64,000 nucleotides of DNA, taken from the NCBI GenBank assembly GCA_022843585.1, contig JALHNJ010000001.1, positions 1,054,001 to 1,118,000 on the forward strand, in the 5' to 3' direction. The stretch comes from Chitinophagaceae bacterium. GTDB lineage: Bacteria > Bacteroidota > Bacteroidia > Chitinophagales > Chitinophagaceae. The notes below the pieces were generated by a model. That model was not told the DNA's origin. It saw only the letters and a list, made by a program, of their open reading frames with translations, and made no database searches. Position numbers and translations under genes: made by a program. Shown in pieces: positions 62,937-64,000 of this stretch (its first letter is position 1; each line of letters starts with the position of its first letter).

Positions 62937-62963
62937 AACCAAATATTTAATGAATTAAATCAA

Positions 62964-64000
62964 TTATTTATCCTCAGCTCTGCCCAATTTACTTGCATAC
63001 AATGCAGCATGTACAACGGCAAAACCAATAGAGATATAGAATAATGTTCTATCGGCATCCCATCCAACAGAATTTTGATGCAGGTAGCCAACAATTGCTA
63101 ACAATAATGCTAATACGATACCTGTATAGCGGGCCATTCTCATTCCTTTTCTCTTATCTGTTCCATTACCTAAATGGCTATTCTTCGCACCGTACACCAG
63201 GTAAATATCAAGACCGATCAGCATCCAGAGCAACAAACGGATCCAGGTATCCATGGGCAGGAATATCATCATAAATAAACAGGTTGCTACTCCTAAAATT
63301 GGAACTAAGGGAACCATTGGTGTTTTGAAAGCTCTTGGTAATTCAGGCATTTTCCTACGCATCACCCACACACCAATACAAACAAGAATGAAAGCAAACA
63401 ATGTTCCGATGCTTGTCATTTCGCCAACTACATCTGCAGGAATAAATGCTGCAAAAGCACTTACGAAAATCATAAAGAACATATTGTTTTTTGCCGGAGT
63501 CCTTGTCTTAGGATTTACACTAGAGAAAATTTTAGGAATAAGACCATCTTTACTCATACTGAAGAACACACGACTTTGCCCCATCAACATCACTAATATT
63601 ACCGATGCATAACCAAACAGGATGGCTACTACAATAGCCCTGTTCAACCAGGGGTAATCCGGTTTTATAACACCAGCGGCATCGGGACTGCCCATGTTTT
63701 CAATCGCCACGGCAACGGGTGCAATTCCATCTTTACCAGCAAATGCGGTATAGCTGGTAACACCTGTCATTACGTGGGCAAATAAAATGTAGAGAATTGT
63801 ACAAATCAATAAAGAACCTAAAATACCAATCGGCATATCTTTTTTGGGATTCTTAGCCTCCTGTGCGGCTGTACTCACCGCATCAAATCCGATATAGGCA
63901 AAGAATACAATGGCAGCGGCCCGAATAATACCACTAAAACCAAAGTCGCCAAATTTTCCTGTGTTATCAGGGATATAAGGATTGTAATTATCGTTGTTAA
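62964..64000 (-). CDS. Amino acid permease (APC superfamily), 5'-truncated by the window edge
   Basis: The frame runs off the window; the visible 345 residues are the C-terminal two thirds or so. Membrane segments alternate with the APC landmarks FFAYIGFDAVSTAAQEAKNP, then KKDMPIGILGS, a GQSRVFFSMSKDGLIPKIFS loop and NPKTRTPAKN, typical of the cationic amino acid transporter (YfnA/CAT) group. It moves amino acids across the inner membrane with protons. A GTG at 63876-63878 is an internal Val of GFDAVSTAAQ, not a start. The upstream part begins in NNDNYNPYIPDNTGKFGDFG. A terminator follows the stop. Confidence 0.92.
   Translation of the reverse strand, partial: NNDNYNPYIPDNTGKFGDFGFSGIIRAAAIVFFAYIGFDAVSTAAQEAKNPKKDMPIGILGSLLICTILYILFAHVMTGVTSYTAFAGKDGIAPVAVAIENMGSPDAAGVIKPDYPWLNRAIVVAILFGYASVILVMLMGQSRVFFSMSKDGLIPKIFSSVNPKTRTPAKNNMFFMIFVSAFAAFIPADVVGEMTSIGTLFAFILVCIGVWVMRRKMPELPRAFKTPMVPLVPILGVATCLFMMIFLPMDTWIRLLLWMLIGLDIYLVYGAKNSHLGNGTDKRKGMRMARYTGIVLALLLAIVGYLHQNSVGWDADRTLFYISIGFAVVHAALYASKLGRAEDK

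Noticed and set aside
1-64000. CRISPR arrays, insertion sequences, prophage or attachment sites
   Set aside because: No regularly spaced repeats, transposase, integrase or phage structural genes were seen; the single tRNA has no duplicated 3' end in the window.

Overview
The window is AT-rich and almost certainly from a Bacteroidota chromosome, most likely the Chitinophagaceae. The support is the perfect TAnnTTTG promoter boxes placed directly upstream of start codons, signal peptides that commonly end in Ala-Gln, convergent genes sharing a TTAA at their stops, and typical families such as paired DUF1573 proteins, a fused alpha/beta branched-chain 2-oxoacid dehydrogenase, DUF4136 and DUF6263 proteins, and a TPR histidine kinase paired with a LuxR-type regulator. 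No transposase, phage gene, CRISPR array or rRNA was seen. One tRNA-Met gene is present.

Layout. 1-4.4 kb is housekeeping: a 5'-truncated gene, a lipoprotein, atpG, scpB and lysA. 4.4-10.2 kb holds a DUF6263 protein, an apparent operon (membrane-anchored papain-like protease, thioredoxin, DUF4442 thioesterase-like protein, beta-CASP metallo-beta-lactamase nuclease) and a DUF4136 lipoprotein. 10.2-35.6 kb is a dense protease island: seven predicted exported caspase-like (peptidase C14) loci. Four WD40-caspases lie in tandem on the minus strand (one broken by a frameshift and a stop codon), followed by a protein with two caspase-type domains of which the first is catalytically dead, a caspase-TPR protein, and a caspase with a DUF4384-like tail. 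Two small exported Cys-containing proteins sit among them and share an Arg-before-first-Cys layout; one ends in an extreme Tyr/Trp/Cys tail. A thioredoxin gene in the island is split by an in-frame stop.

35.7-38.6 kb carries tRNA-Met, a GNAT acetyltransferase, a PLP aminotransferase and an OmpA-family protein. 38.9-48.4 kb is a four-gene cluster that looks like a private cell-wall machine: a single-pass membrane protein, an actin/Hsp70-fold ATPase, a membrane coiled-coil protein, and a 1758-residue protein that appears to fuse a diverged SEDS (FtsW/RodA) glycosyltransferase to a penicillin-binding transpeptidase domain. 49-64 kb is mostly ordinary metabolism and envelope genes: two DUF1573 proteins, the dehydrogenase fusion, dodecin, a TRIC-type channel, PhzF-like protein, DCC protein, a two-component pair followed by a run of five exported proteins of unknown function, a pyridoxamine-oxidase-fold protein, YebC and a truncated amino acid permease.

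How the parts may work together (inference). The island reads as a periplasmic proteolytic network: WD40 or TPR platforms carrying caspase catalytic domains, with the small exported proteins as candidate substrates. The two candidate systems most worth study are this caspase island with its small proteins, and the ATPase/coiled-coil/SEDS-transpeptidase cluster.
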